Assembly (NCBI GenBank): GCA_963702955.1
Contig: OY969774.1
Coordinates: 2,418,001 to 2,482,000, forward strand
Direction: 5' to 3'
Length of the DNA stretch: 64,000 bases
From: VRUE01 sp963702955
Lineage (GTDB): Bacteria; Actinomycetota; Thermoleophilia; Solirubrobacterales; 70-9
Shown here: positions 36,485 to 45,811 of the stretch, in pieces
Layout of the letters: every line of letters begins with the position of its first letter
How positions within the stretch are numbered: the first letter of the stretch is position 1
The notes under the pieces: generated by a model
Told to the model about the DNA's origin: nothing
Databases searched by the model: none
The model's input: the letters and a program-made list of their open reading frames with translations, nothing else
Program-made: the position numbers and the translations under genes

Positions 36485-37672
36485 ATGCCTGCGCGATCGA
36501 GCGACGGAGGGCCCCCCAAGCCCAGGCTGGTGATCGCCGGCGGCGGTGTCGCCGCTTTGGAGGCGGCCCTCGCCGTGCGCGACCTGGCAGGCGACAGGGT
36601 CGACGTGGAGCTCTGGGCGCCGCGGCGCGAGTTCGTCTACCGGCCGTTCGCCGTCGGCGAGCCCTACGGCGCGGCGAGCATGCTTCGCTACGACCTCGGG
36701 GCGCTGGCCGAGGCCTGCGGCGCGACCTTCCAGCTCGGCGGCATCGTCGCGGTCGACGGCGAGGCTCGTCAGGTCACCGCCCGCGACGGCGAGCGGGTCC
36801 CCTACGACTTCCTCCTCCTCACTCCCGGCGCCCGCATGCTCTGGTCGGTGCCCGGCGCCGTCACCTTCTGGGGAGTCGCCGACGAAGGCGGTGTCGGCGC
36901 GGTGGTGCGCAAGCTGCGGGCCGGCTGGCTGCGCGACGTCGTCTTCACCATGCCCGGTGGCAACAGCTGGGCGCTGCCGCTCTACGAGCTGGCGCTGCTT
37001 GCCGCCGCGGTGCTCGCCAAATCGGGGGTCGAGGACGCGCGGCTGACCGTGGTCACCCCTGAGGAGGCCCCGCTGCAGCTGTTCGGGCGGGCGGTCGGCG
37101 AGCAGATGACCAGCCTCTTGGGGGAGCGCGGGATCGAGGTCGTCGCCGGCGCCCACCCGGTCGGGTTCGCCGACGGTCGCCTGGAGATCGCCCCGGGCGA
37201 GCCGATCGAGACCGAAGCCGTGGTCAGCCTGCCGCGCCTCGAGGGGCACAGGATCGACGGTGTCCCCCATGGCGAGGACGGCTTCGTCGCCGTCGGCGAG
37301 CACTGCGAGGTCGTCGGCATGGAGCGCGTCTTCGCGGCCGGCGACGTGACCAGCTTTCCGGTCAAGCAGGGCGGGATCGCCACCCAGCAGGCCGACGCGG
37401 CGGCCGCAGCGATCGCCGCCGCCGCCGGCTGCGAGGTCGAGCCGGCGCCCTTCGACCCGGTGCTGCGCGGAGTGCTCTGGACCGGCGCCGAGCCGCGTTA
37501 CCTCTACGGCCGCCCGACCGGAGGCCACGGCGAAGCGTCGCGGCTCGACGAGACGCCGCCATGGGGGGCGGAGGACGGCAAGATCGTCAGCCGCTACCTG
37601 TCCCCCTTCCTGGCCGGGATCGAGGCCGACGAGCAGCGCCGCCTCAACGCCAGGACCGTCACGCCCCGCTGA
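36485..37672 (+). CDS. NAD(P)/FAD-dependent oxidoreductase (sulfide:quinone oxidoreductase/NDH-2-like)
   Basis: 395 residues of the pyridine nucleotide-disulfide oxidoreductase fold. FAD is bound by LVIAGGGVAALEAALAVRD near the N-terminus and by VFAAGDVTSFPVKQGGIATQ in the second motif; the segment FVYRPFAVGEPYG is shared with sulfide:quinone reductases and type II NADH dehydrogenases. The redox cysteines of true SQRs are not evident, so a sulfide role is unlikely. ATG start at 36485. Its TGA (37670-37672) forms the left edge of inverted repeat A1. Confidence 0.82.
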   Translation: MPARSSDGGPPKPRLVIAGGGVAALEAALAVRDLAGDRVDVELWAPRREFVYRPFAVGEPYGAASMLRYDLGALAEACGATFQLGGIVAVDGEARQVTARDGERVPYDFLLLTPGARMLWSVPGAVTFWGVADEGGVGAVVRKLRAGWLRDVVFTMPGGNSWALPLYELALLAAAVLAKSGVEDARLTVVTPEEAPLQLFGRAVGEQMTSLLGERGIEVVAGAHPVGFADGRLEIAPGEPIETEAVVSLPRLEGHRIDGVPHGEDGFVAVGEHCEVVGMERVFAAGDVTSFPVKQGGIATQQADAAAAAIAAAAGCEVEPAPFDPVLRGVLWTGAEPRYLYGRPTGGHGEASRLDETPPWGAEDGKIVSRYLSPFLAGIEADEQRRLNARTVTPR

Positions 37673-37721
37673 CGTGCCGGGGATTGACCGCCCAATATGG
37701 TGGTCGATCACCGGCACGTCA
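37670..37721. repeat. hairpin repeat family A, copy 1
   Basis: TGACGTGCCGGGGATTGACC (37670-37689) pairs with 37702-37721 with one G-T pair and one mismatch, around the 12-base loop GCCCAATATGGT. The TGA at the left edge is the stop codon of the preceding flavoprotein gene. Copy 2 at 49311-49361 has a perfect stem and nearly the same loop; a diverged copy lies at 63711-63752. It sits between two genes on the same strand and could end transcription. Confidence 0.75.
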
Positions 37722-37731
37722 TGATCCGGCG

Positions 37732-38478
37732 GTGGCAGATGCTGTCGAGCAAGGGCTGATTCGCCGCTTTCGCACGGCGCGGCGCGATCGCGGGCTTGCC
37801 GTGCTGGAGGGCTTCCACGCGCTCAAGCACGCGCTCCGCTTCGGCGCCGAGCTGCGCGAGGCGGTCACCTGCGACCGGCCGCAGCTCGAGCGCCTGGCCG
37901 CCGAGCTTGCCCCCGACGTCGCCGGCCGGCTCGCCGCCGTCGCCGCGACGGTGCCGCCCGAGGTGCTGGCGGAGCTGGTTCCGCAGGCGCCCCGCACCGG
38001 CGTCGTCGCGATCGGCCGCCGCCGTCTCGTCTCGCCCGAGGCGATGCTGGCCGAGGCCCGCGAGGCGCCCGTCGTCCTGCTCGAGGACCCGCGCACGATG
38101 GGCAACCTGGGCGCCTGCGTGCGGGTCGCCGCCGCCGCCGACGCGGCCGGCGTCCTCACCACCGGCGCCAACGACCCCTGGCACCCCGATGCGCTGCGCG
38201 GGGCCGCCGGGCTCCACTACGCGCTGCCGGTCGCCGCGGTAGAGGCGCTGCCGCCGAGCGACCGCCCGCTCGTCGCGATCGACCCCGGCGGCGAGGACCT
38301 GCGTCCCTCCGCGCTGCCGCCACGGGCGATCCTCGCCTTCGGCACCGAGCGCCACGGGCTCAGCGACTCCCTGCTCGACCGCGCCGACGCCCGCCTCGGC
38401 ATCCCGATGCGCTCCGGGGTCTCCAGCCTCAACCTGGCGACCGCGGTCGCCGCGGTGCTGTTTGCGCAACGGCTCTGA
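37732..38478 (+). CDS. TrmH/SpoU-family RNA 2'-O-methyltransferase
   Basis: 248 residues. The SPOUT knot motifs are present: motif 1 with Asn and Arg in MGNLGACVRVAAAADAAGV, motif 2 in ILAFGTERHGLSDSLL, and motif 3 in SGVSSLNLATAVAAVLF. It would transfer a methyl group from SAM to a ribose in rRNA or tRNA; the target is not evident. I start at GTG 37732, just after repeat A1, because the N-terminal substrate-binding domain begins there. Confidence 0.88.
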   Translation: MADAVEQGLIRRFRTARRDRGLAVLEGFHALKHALRFGAELREAVTCDRPQLERLAAELAPDVAGRLAAVAATVPPEVLAELVPQAPRTGVVAIGRRRLVSPEAMLAEAREAPVVLLEDPRTMGNLGACVRVAAAADAAGVLTTGANDPWHPDALRGAAGLHYALPVAAVEALPPSDRPLVAIDPGGEDLRPSALPPRAILAFGTERHGLSDSLLDRADARLGIPMRSGVSSLNLATAVAAVLFAQRL

Positions 38479-38524
38479 GCCGGTATAGCCTGCGTCTCAA
38501 CTCCTCCTATCGAAAGGAACCTCC

Positions 38525-38914
38525 GTGCCATTCGCAGACTTCAACCTTGGGGACGCGCTTCTGCTCGTCCTCGAGATCTTCTTCTTCGTGATCTGGATCT
38601 GGATCCTGATCACGATCCTGATGGACCTCTTCCGCGACCACGCGCTCTCCGGCTGGTGGAAGGCGGTCTGGGTGCTGTTCCTCGTCTTCATCCCGTTCCT
38701 GACGGCGCTCGTCTACCTGATCGCCCGCGGCGGCGGCATGCGCGAACGGACGATCAAGGCGCAGGCCGAGGCCAAGCACCACATGGACTCCTACATCCGC
38801 GAACAGGCGCACAGCTCGCCGGCCGACGAGCTGCACAAGCTCAACGACCTGAAGGAAAAGGGCGCGATCTCGAGCGAGGAGTTCGACAAGGCGAAGGCCA
38901 AACTGCTCGCCTAG
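38525..38914 (+). CDS. PLDc_N and SHOCT domain membrane protein
   Basis: 129 residues. Two membrane helices (LLVLEIFFFVIWIWILITIL and AVWVLFLVFIPFLTALVYLI) form the PLDc_N domain, followed by a basic linker and a C-terminal SHOCT helix pair (LHKLNDLKEKGAISSEEFDK). GTG start at 38525 with AAAGGAA upstream. Proteins of this layout are common in actinobacteria and of unknown role; SHOCT domains often mediate oligomerisation. A strong terminator-like hairpin follows 10 bp downstream. Confidence 0.85.
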   Translation: MPFADFNLGDALLLVLEIFFFVIWIWILITILMDLFRDHALSGWWKAVWVLFLVFIPFLTALVYLIARGGGMRERTIKAQAEAKHHMDSYIREQAHSSPADELHKLNDLKEKGAISSEEFDKAKAKLLA

Positions 38915-38924
38915 GAGACTCGTT

Positions 38925-38955
38925 CGCCGCCGCGGCGACACTCGTCGCGGCGGCG
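38925..38955 (+). terminator. terminator-like hairpin after the PLDc_N/SHOCT gene
   Basis: A 14-bp stem (38925-38938 with 38942-38955, one G-T pair) encloses the loop CAC, and the short run ATTTCT follows. It lies 10 bp after the stop codon of the gene upstream, so it is a good transcription terminator candidate. Confidence 0.7.
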
Positions 38956-38980
38956 ATTTCTCCTGCAAGGGCTGTGATTC

Positions 38981-39009
38981 TGCAACCGAAGTTGCAAGTT
39001 ATTAGCAAC
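38981..39009 (+). promoter_or_regulatory. AT-rich repeated GCAAC/GTTGC boxes upstream of the NlpC/P60 gene
   Basis: TGCAAC-CGAA-GTTGCA (38981-38996) is a perfect inverted repeat and a further GCAAC follows at 39005-39009, making GTTGC-N9-GCAAC. The interval is AT-rich for this genome and lies 40-70 bp before the start codon, so it probably contains the promoter and a regulator site. No known riboswitch pattern was recognised. Confidence 0.4.
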
Positions 39010-39049
39010 CGCTAACAGACTTCAGGCGACTTCGCTAGCGTGCCCGGCG

Positions 39050-40267
39050 ATGCGGTCCCCTCTCAGCGGCAACTCCCGCCGGCTGGTCCTGCCGGCGATC
39101 ATGCTGTTGGCTGCCCTCTGTTGGGTGGCCAGCGCTACCGCGGCGAGCCTGAACGAAAAGCTCGACGCGACGCAGAGCAAGCTGAGCAAGGTCCGCGAAA
39201 GCCAGAGCTCGCTCAGCGCGACGATCGCCGAACAGAACAAGGCGATCGACTCGATGCTCGGCGAAGTCTCGCGGCTGCGCCAGGAACAGCTCGGGCTGGA
39301 GCACGAACTCGCCGGCAAGCAGGAAGAACTCGATGCGGCGACGGCCAAGCTGGCCGCCGAGAAGCACCACCTCGCCGTCATCCGCGCCCGCCTGCACCGG
39401 GCGCTCGACGCGCTGCGGCAGCGGCTCGTGGCCATGTACGAGGCCGGCAGCCCGGACGTGCTCAGCGTCGTCGTCAACTCGCAGAGCTGGTCGCAGGTCA
39501 ACGCCCGCGCCGAATACCTCAACCGCGTCCAGGACTACGACAACTCGGTCGCCGATCGGGTCAAGGGCCTGCGCGACGAAGCCAAGGCGGCGGTCAAGCG
39601 GATGGCCGCGATCCGCTTGCAGCTGAAGGAAGCGCGCGACGCGATCGCCGTCAAGGAGCACGAAGCGGCGAAGGCGCGCGCCGAAGCCGCCTCGCGCTTC
39701 GCCGAACTGAAGGAAGCCCAGGCGGCACGCCAGGCCGACCTCGAATCGCTCGAGTCGCGCGAACAGGCGCTGAGCGACAACCTCGCCGCGATCTCGTCGC
39801 AGATCGCCAGCGCCGGCGGTCCGGTGCCGGCCGCAGAAGCGCCCGCCCCGCTCACCCCCGGCGAGGCCGCCGAATTCATCTCCGAAAGCCAGGCGAGCGT
39901 CCCCAGCGCGGCTCCGTCGGCGATCGCCGGCGCGATCGAAGCCGCCAACTCGATCGCCACCACCCCCTACATCTGGGGCGGCGGCCACGGGTCGTTCGAA
40001 TCCTCGGGCTACGACTGCTCGGGCGCGGTCAGCTTCGCTCTGCACGGCGGCGGCTTCCTCGAAAGCCCGCTCGACTCGACCGGCCTCGAGACCTGGGGCG
40101 AAGCCGGTCCCGGCCACTGGATCACCGTCTACGCCAACGCCGAACACGCCTGGATGATCATCGCCGGCCTCGCCTTCGACACCGTCGGCGGCCCCGGTCC
40201 CCGCTGGCACCCCGAACTAGTCGACTCCCCCGAAGGCTTCATAGCCCGCCACCCCCCGGGGTACTAG
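39050..40267 (+). CDS. secreted coiled-coil NlpC/P60 peptidoglycan endopeptidase (RipA-like)
   Basis: 405 residues. A Sec signal peptide (LVLPAIMLLAALCWVASATA) is followed by about 210 residues of coiled coil (KLDATQSKLSKVRES onward), as in PcsB/RipA-type hydrolases controlled by FtsEX, then a Pro/Ala linker and a C-terminal NlpC/P60-like domain. The catalytic Cys is in SSGYDCSGAVSFAL and a His follows in AEHAWMIIAG. It would cleave stem peptides in the cell wall during division. GAA codons strongly outnumber GAG. A terminator follows directly. Confidence 0.85.
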   Translation: MRSPLSGNSRRLVLPAIMLLAALCWVASATAASLNEKLDATQSKLSKVRESQSSLSATIAEQNKAIDSMLGEVSRLRQEQLGLEHELAGKQEELDAATAKLAAEKHHLAVIRARLHRALDALRQRLVAMYEAGSPDVLSVVVNSQSWSQVNARAEYLNRVQDYDNSVADRVKGLRDEAKAAVKRMAAIRLQLKEARDAIAVKEHEAAKARAEAASRFAELKEAQAARQADLESLESREQALSDNLAAISSQIASAGGPVPAAEAPAPLTPGEAAEFISESQASVPSAAPSAIAGAIEAANSIATTPYIWGGGHGSFESSGYDCSGAVSFALHGGGFLESPLDSTGLETWGEAGPGHWITVYANAEHAWMIIAGLAFDTVGGPGPRWHPELVDSPEGFIARHPPGY

Positions 40268-40294
40268 CCGCCGACGGCCCGTCGGCGGGCTTTT
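40268..40294 (+). terminator. intrinsic terminator between convergent genes
   Basis: CCGCCGACGG pairs with CCGTCGGCGG directly after the TAG of the NlpC/P60 gene and is followed by CTTTT at 40290-40294. It is a classical hairpin with T-tract. The stop codon of the opposing persulfide dioxygenase-like gene overlaps its end, at 40293-40295. Confidence 0.8.
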
Positions 40295-41684
40295 AGGCGG
40301 GGACTTCGGCTGACTCGACCGGGCGGCCTTCCTGCTGCCAGGTGCCGACGCCGCCGCGGGCTACGTGGATCGTCTCGAAGCCCTCGCGCTGCAGGACCGA
40401 GGCGGCGAGGCCGCTGCGTTTGCCGCCCTTGCAGATCGTCGCGATCGGCCGCTCGCGCGGCAGCTCGTCGAGCCGGCGCGCCAACTCGCCGTAGGGGATG
40501 TGCAGCGAGCCGGCGATGTGGCCCGCGGCGAACTCGTCCTTGTTGCGCACGTCGAGGACCAGCGGCGGCTCCTCGCCCTCCAGCAGCTCCGCCAGGTCGC
40601 CCGGCCCGATCGGCTCGATCCGCTGCACCGGCCGCTCCTCCGCCCGCCAGGCGCTCATCCCGCCGCCGAGGAAGCCGCGCACCCGCAGGCCGACGGCGGC
40701 CAGCAGCTCGGCCGCCTCCAGCTCGTTGCCGTCGGAGGCGGCGACGACGACCACCTCGCCCTCCGGCGGCACGACCTGGGCGACCTTGGTGGCGAAGCCG
40801 GTGTCGTAGGCCGAGGCGCTGATCGAGCCGGGGATGTGGGCCTCGTCGAACTGCTCGTTGGTGCGCGAGTCGACCGCCACCGCGCCCTCGGCGATCGCCG
40901 CCTCGAAGCGGCGCGCGGTCAGCCGCGCCGGTGAGCCGATCGATTCGACCAGCGGCCCGCGGTTGAGGGCGACGATGTGCTCGACATTGGGCGGGCGGGC
41001 GCCGAGCGAGGAGACCGCGTCCTCGACGAACTCGGCCTCGTCGGTGAAGGCCAGCGCCCGGTTGTGGGTGCGCTCGAAGCCGATCGTAGAGGAGGTCTTG
41101 AGGTCGATCCCGGAGCTGCCGCAGAGCGAGCCGCCGAGGTGGCCGGGCCAGACCTCGACCTCGTCGGGCAGGGTCAGCAGCCGCTCATGCAGCGAGCGGA
41201 AGATGTCGGCGGCGCCCTCGCGCGGCTCGACCGCGAGGTCGGGGCGGGCGACGTCGCCGACGAACAGCGAGTCGCCGGTCAGCACCGCGACCGGGTCGCC
41301 GCCGCGGCCGGCGTCGCGCAGCAGGAAGGAGGTGTGCTCGGGCCGGTGGCCCGGAGTGTGGATCGCCTCGATCGTCACCGCCTCGCCCAGCGCGACGGTG
41401 TCGCCGTCGGCGAGCGGCTCGTGCTCGTATTCGGCTTCGGCCAGCTCGCTGACGTGGATCGTCGCCCCGGTCGCCCGCGCCAGCCGCCCGTGCCCGGAGA
41501 CGTGGTCGGCGTGGTTGTGGGTCTCCAGCACGTGCTCGATCCGCACCCCGTGCAGGCGGGCGAGGTTGAGGTAGGGGTCGATGTCCCACTGCGGGTCGAT
41601 CACCGCGGCGCTGCCGGAGGCGGGGTCGCCGATCAGGTAGGAGGCGCAGCCGAGATCCTCGTGGATGATCTGGCGGAAGAGCAT
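40293..41684 (-). CDS. MBL-fold persulfide dioxygenase-like protein with two rhodanese domains
   Basis: 463 residues. The N-terminal metallo-beta-lactamase domain has ETHNHADHVSGH, HTPGHRPEHTS and LTGDSLFVGD, matching ETHE1/CstB-like persulfide dioxygenases with a mononuclear iron site. Two rhodanese domains follow. The second has the active Cys in ATICKGGKRSG. The first lacks it, reading VVVAASDGNE at the equivalent place, so it is probably inactive in sulfur transfer. The protein would oxidise or transfer sulfane sulfur in the cytoplasm. It diverges from the acetate permease gene. Confidence 0.88.
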   Translation of the reverse strand: MLFRQIIHEDLGCASYLIGDPASGSAAVIDPQWDIDPYLNLARLHGVRIEHVLETHNHADHVSGHGRLARATGATIHVSELAEAEYEHEPLADGDTVALGEAVTIEAIHTPGHRPEHTSFLLRDAGRGGDPVAVLTGDSLFVGDVARPDLAVEPREGAADIFRSLHERLLTLPDEVEVWPGHLGGSLCGSSGIDLKTSSTIGFERTHNRALAFTDEAEFVEDAVSSLGARPPNVEHIVALNRGPLVESIGSPARLTARRFEAAIAEGAVAVDSRTNEQFDEAHIPGSISASAYDTGFATKVAQVVPPEGEVVVVAASDGNELEAAELLAAVGLRVRGFLGGGMSAWRAEERPVQRIEPIGPGDLAELLEGEEPPLVLDVRNKDEFAAGHIAGSLHIPYGELARRLDELPRERPIATICKGGKRSGLAASVLQREGFETIHVARGGVGTWQQEGRPVESAEVPA

Positions 41685-41750
41685 CGTCCGACCAGGCTAG
41701 CGGGGCGCCGCCGATTCGAGGTGTGGAGGCGGCTGGGAGGGGGTAGACCA

Positions 41751-41764
41751 GCACTCGGGAGTGC
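41751..41764. promoter_or_regulatory. palindrome upstream of satP, candidate operator
   Basis: GCACTC-GG-GAGTGC is a perfect 6-bp inverted repeat, ending 8 bases before the AAAGGAGG ribosome-binding site of the acetate permease gene. Its position in the leader suits either a repressor site or a small hairpin controlling the satP-acs transcript. Confidence 0.4.
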
Positions 41765-41784
41765 GTCCCGACAAAGGAGGCATC

Positions 41785-42396
41785 ATGGAGTCAGCATCCG
41801 TCCCCGGTCAGGCGCGATCCGCCCCGAGCTGGACCCCCGCGGACCCGGGGCCGCTAGGGCTCGCCGGCTTCGCGCTCACGACCTTCGTGCTCAGCATGTT
41901 CAACGCGGGGCTGGTCAGCCACGCCGGCGAGCCGGTCGTGCTCGGCTTGGCGCTCGGCTACGGCGGTCTCGCCCAGCTCCTCGCCGGGCTGTGGGAGTTC
42001 CGCACCGGCAACACCTTCGGCGCGGTCGCGTTCTGCTCCTTCGGGGCCTTCTGGCTCTCCTACTGGGCCCTCGTCGCCTTCTACGCCGCCGACATCCCGG
42101 CGGCCCACGTCGGCGACGCCGTCGGCCTCTACCTGATCGCCTGGGGGATCTTCACCGCCTATATGTTCGTCGCCTCGCTGCGAACGACGGCCGCCGTCGC
42201 GCTGGTCTTCTTCCTGCTGGCGATCACCTTCTTCCTGCTCGGCATCGGAAACTCGGGCGGGAACGAAGGCGTGGTCGAAGCCGGCGGCTGGTTCGGGCTG
42301 GCGACGGCGGTCGCCGCCTGGTATGCATCGTTTGCCGGGGTGACCAACTCGACCTTCGGACGGACGGTTCTGCCGGTGCGTCCTCTGGGTCGCTGA
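41785..42396 (+). CDS. satP: acetate/succinate permease of the GPR1/FUN34/YaaH family
   Basis: 203 residues with six hydrophobic helices. The family signature is visible near the N-terminus as PGPLGLAGFALTTFVLSMFN (N/P-PxPLGLxxFALTT). The protein takes up acetate with protons. The start at 41785 has an excellent AAAGGAGG six bases upstream. The acetyl-CoA synthetase gene follows after 14 bp with its own Shine-Dalgarno, so uptake and activation of acetate form one operon. Confidence 0.9.
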   Translation: MESASVPGQARSAPSWTPADPGPLGLAGFALTTFVLSMFNAGLVSHAGEPVVLGLALGYGGLAQLLAGLWEFRTGNTFGAVAFCSFGAFWLSYWALVAFYAADIPAAHVGDAVGLYLIAWGIFTAYMFVASLRTTAAVALVFFLLAITFFLLGIGNSGGNEGVVEAGGWFGLATAVAAWYASFAGVTNSTFGRTVLPVRPLGR

Positions 42397-42410
42397 CGAG
42401 GAGGATTGGA

Positions 42411-44393
<1,983 letters not shown>

Positions 44394-44414
44394 ATCGGGT
44401 CCGCCGCGGATCTT

Positions 44415-44450
44415 GAAGCATTTGGGGGTCCATAGACCCCCAAATGCTTC
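44415..44450. repeat. hairpin repeat family B, copy 2, between convergent genes
   Basis: A perfect 16-bp inverted repeat (44415-44430 with 44435-44450) around the loop CATA. It matches copy 1 at 10304-10347 except that one G-C pair of the stem is C-G here: GAAGG becomes GAAGC on the left and CCTTC becomes GCTTC on the right. It lies between the stops of acs and the opposing ion channel gene. Confidence 0.8.
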
Positions 44451-44452
44451 CC

Positions 44453-45262
44453 TCAGCCCGGCGAGCGTTCCTCGACGATTCGTTCTACCGCCACCTCCAG
44501 CGCCTGGATCTGCTCGCGGACGCTGCGCAGTTCGCGCATCGCCAGCGCCTCGGCGGTCAGGTGCTCGGCCTCCAGCTCCTGCTCGACTTCGGCGATCTCC
44601 GGGCCGAGGAAGCGCTGCGCGATCGCGCCGGTCAGCAGGGCGACGAAGGAGATGCCGACGATCACCACGGCGACGGAGAGGATCTGCCCCCCGGTCGTCG
44701 TCGGCTGGATGCTGGAGCCGAGCGTGGTCATCGAGGTGATCGCCCAGTAGATCCCTTCCCAGGCGTTGAGGTGCTGGCTGTGCTTCTCGAAGCCGACGAA
44801 CAGGGCACCGCTCGCGACCGCGGTCAGCACCGCCAGCAGCGCCGCGTAGTGCAGGCCGCGCAGCGAGAAGACCTCGCGTGAGACCTCGGCCAGCCGCAGC
44901 AGCCTCAGCAGGCGCAACAGCCGCAGCACCCGCAGGCTCTGCAGCCCGGGGGGCAGCACCGGCGGGGTGAAGACGACGATGATCAGATCGAGCGGGTGAC
45001 GCCGCAGCCAGGCGCCGCGATCGGGCACCACCGCCAGCATCACCACCAGCTCGATCAGGAAGGCGGTCCAGGTGACCCAGTTGAGCGTGCGGGCGATGGT
45101 CTCCAGGGCGCCCCCGGGGTGGGACTCGTTGATCGCCACCGCCGGGATCACCAGCGCCGAGGCGACCAGCATGAACGGCTCCAGCCGCGCGGCGATCCGC
45201 GTGCTGCGCTCGTCCATCCCCGGCTCGTAGGCGACCGGCTGCTCTGCCTCGACAGCGCTCAT
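44453..45262 (-). CDS. voltage-gated-type ion channel with atypical pore filter
   Basis: 269 residues with the six-helix layout of Kv-type channels. The S4 segment repeats arginines at every third position (LRVLRLLRLLRLLRL). The pore helix reads YWAITSMTTLG, but the filter continues SSIQPTT instead of the potassium signature GYGD, so selectivity is likely changed or lost. A C-terminal coiled coil (VEQELEAEHLTAEALAMREL) probably assembles tetramers. It is a membrane protein. The stop lies two bases beyond hairpin B2. The family call is firm; potassium selectivity is doubtful. Confidence 0.82.
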   Translation of the reverse strand: MSAVEAEQPVAYEPGMDERSTRIAARLEPFMLVASALVIPAVAINESHPGGALETIARTLNWVTWTAFLIELVVMLAVVPDRGAWLRRHPLDLIIVVFTPPVLPPGLQSLRVLRLLRLLRLLRLAEVSREVFSLRGLHYAALLAVLTAVASGALFVGFEKHSQHLNAWEGIYWAITSMTTLGSSIQPTTTGGQILSVAVVIVGISFVALLTGAIAQRFLGPEIAEVEQELEAEHLTAEALAMRELRSVREQIQALEVAVERIVEERSPG

Positions 45263-45328
45263 CCGCGCCTACTTCGACGCGCCGGCGCCCGTGCCTACCT
45301 CGCTCCCGAGCACACCCGCACAGGCGAA

Positions 45329-45352
45329 TATAATTTGCTATGCTAATTAGCA
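45329..45352 (+). promoter_or_regulatory. TATAAT promoter box and palindromic MarR-type operator
   Basis: TATAAT (45329-45334) is a consensus -10 box in an AT-rich island; no good -35 box is seen. TGCTAATTAGCA (45341-45352) is a perfect 12-bp palindrome covering the expected transcription start, 6 bases before the ATG of the marR-family gene. MarR proteins commonly repress their own operon through such sites. Confidence 0.6.
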
Positions 45353-45358
45353 AGGCTA

Positions 45359-45811
45359 ATGAATTTGAAGATCGACGACACGACCCTCACCGACTCCGCC
45401 GCCCGGCTGCGGATGGCGATCGTCCGCACCTCGCGCCGCCTGCGCCAGGAGGCGGCCGGCGCGGGCGGGGAGCTGACGCCGACCGCGGTCGCCGCGCTGG
45501 CCACGGTCGAGCGGCACGGGCCGCTGACCCCCAGCGAGCTGGCCGGGATCGAGCGGATCAAGCGGCCGACCGCGACGCGAACCCTGCGCGGGCTGACCGA
45601 GGCGGGCCTCGTCGACCGCGCTCCCGACCCGGCCGACGGCCGCAGCGCCTTGGTCAGCGTCACCCCGGAGGGTCGCGAGCGGCTGCGCCGCCTGCGCGGC
45701 CGCAAGAACGCCTACCTGGCGCGCCGCATGCGCGACCTGCCGGCCGCCGACCTGGCCACGCTCGAGCGCGCCGCCGAGATCCTCGAGGGGATCCTGGAGG
45801 AGCGGCATTGA
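45359..45811 (+). CDS. MarR-family transcriptional regulator
   Basis: 150 residues. The winged helix-turn-helix shows LTPSELAGIERIKRPTATRT and the wing DPADGRSALVSVTPEG, both typical of MarR. It would bind the palindrome just upstream and respond to a small aromatic or drug ligand. Its stop overlaps the TTG of the MFS gene (TTGA), so the regulator and exporter are translationally coupled, the classical layout of a drug-responsive efflux unit. Confidence 0.92.
   Translation: MNLKIDDTTLTDSAARLRMAIVRTSRRLRQEAAGAGGELTPTAVAALATVERHGPLTPSELAGIERIKRPTATRTLRGLTEAGLVDRAPDPADGRSALVSVTPEGRERLRRLRGRKNAYLARRMRDLPAADLATLERAAEILEGILEERH

Noticed and set aside
38941..39049. A riboswitch (for example the c-di-AMP type) upstream of the NlpC/P60 gene, as seen in other actinobacteria.
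   Set aside because: The interval is only about 90 bases after the terminator and shows none of the conserved segments I would expect; only short inverted GCAAC boxes are visible.
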